DNA of 64,000 nt from UBA6168 sp039819485 (GTDB lineage Bacteria > Bacteroidota > Bacteroidia > Chitinophagales > Saprospiraceae). Location of the stretch: NCBI GenBank assembly GCA_039819485.1, contig JBCBRY010000018.1, positions 31,254 to 95,253 of the forward strand, written 5' to 3'. Of this stretch, positions 63,975-64,000 are shown piece after piece. The notes under the pieces were generated by a model. That model did no database searches and was not told the origin of the DNA. It saw only the letters and a list, made by a program, of their open reading frames with translations. Made by a program: the position numbers and the translations under genes. Numbering within the stretch: the stretch's first letter is position 1; each line of letters opens with the position of its first letter.

Positions 63975-64000
63975 CCATCTACTCCATGCCGCAAAAGGTT
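63945..64000. other. 56-bp inverted segment bounded by AACCTTTT / AAAAGGTT
   Basis: AACCTTTT at 63945-63952 and its complement AAAAGGTT at 63993-64000 bound 40 bases. Turned around, the segment continues the response regulator frame without a stop. The outward extent of the right repeat cannot be seen because the window ends there. Confidence 0.8.

Noticed and set aside
1..64000. tRNA, rRNA or intact insertion sequence
   Set aside because: No cloverleaf-like sequence ending in CCA, no rRNA words and no transposase or DDE/HUH protein was found on either strand by reading.

Overview
The window is a chromosomal segment of a Bacteroidota bacterium, most likely of the Saprospiria (Lewinella or Haliscomenobacter type). 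This rests on the gene families. Several large exported proteins end in type A or type B (gliding-motility-associated) type IX secretion C-termini. A MopE-type repeat protein, an S46 dipeptidyl-peptidase and a CotH-family protein are present. A few upstream regions carry Bacteroidota promoters of the form TTG, about 17-23 bases, TAnnTTTG. Shine-Dalgarno sites are mostly absent and two genes start with TTG. The species assignment is inference. I see no rRNA, tRNA, CRISPR array, prophage or intact insertion sequence.

Layout. Bases 1-6.2 kb hold the end of a T9SS cargo protein, a large lipoprotein, a small exported protein and a CotH-family T9SS protein. Bases 6.2-16.4 kb hold mostly housekeeping or metabolic genes: a Gfo/Idh/MocA oxidoreductase, a B3/B4-domain protein, an aspartate-type aminotransferase, polyphosphate kinase, a DUF72 protein, two methyltransferases, a GNAT acetyltransferase and a DUF2891 protein. 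Bases 16.4-24 kb hold uvrA, a two-helix membrane protein, a LamG plus fascin-like beta-trefoil protein and an OmpA-type lipoprotein. Bases 24-34 kb hold two T9SS type B proteins, one of 2011 residues built from two repeat families, either side of L-serine dehydratase. Bases 34-44.5 kb hold biotin carboxylase, an S24/LexA-like regulator, an S46 peptidase of DPP11 type, a 973-residue lipoprotein that looks like an internally duplicated alpha/beta hydrolase, a DUF4174 protein and a PNPOx-like protein. Bases 44.5-46 kb are gene-free and contain an array of hairpin units. Bases 46-53.7 kb hold dnaG, a GT39-type membrane glycosyltransferase, a SUMF1-domain protein, an ECF sigma factor with a probable anti-sigma partner, and a small FN3-like exported protein. 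Bases 53.7-64 kb hold a helical-repeat protein, three exported proteins including a V8-like protease lipoprotein, and a TPR histidine kinase with its response regulator.

The most striking observation is at the right edge. The response regulator reads normally to residue 97, then meets a stop. The last 56 bases, bounded by inverted AACCTTTT sequences, encode on the opposite strand exactly the missing receiver-domain end, including the conserved lysine. Flipping those 56 bases restores the frame. This is either an intragenic invertible switch, a fixed micro-inversion, or an assembly error.

Intergenic space is unusually rich in hairpins. These include four copies of a ~97-bp element with 15-bp terminal inverted repeats, a 27-bp perfect inverted repeat in a divergent promoter region, a 24-bp perfect one between co-directional genes, C-rich and CGCAGAG-type repeats, and conventional terminators.
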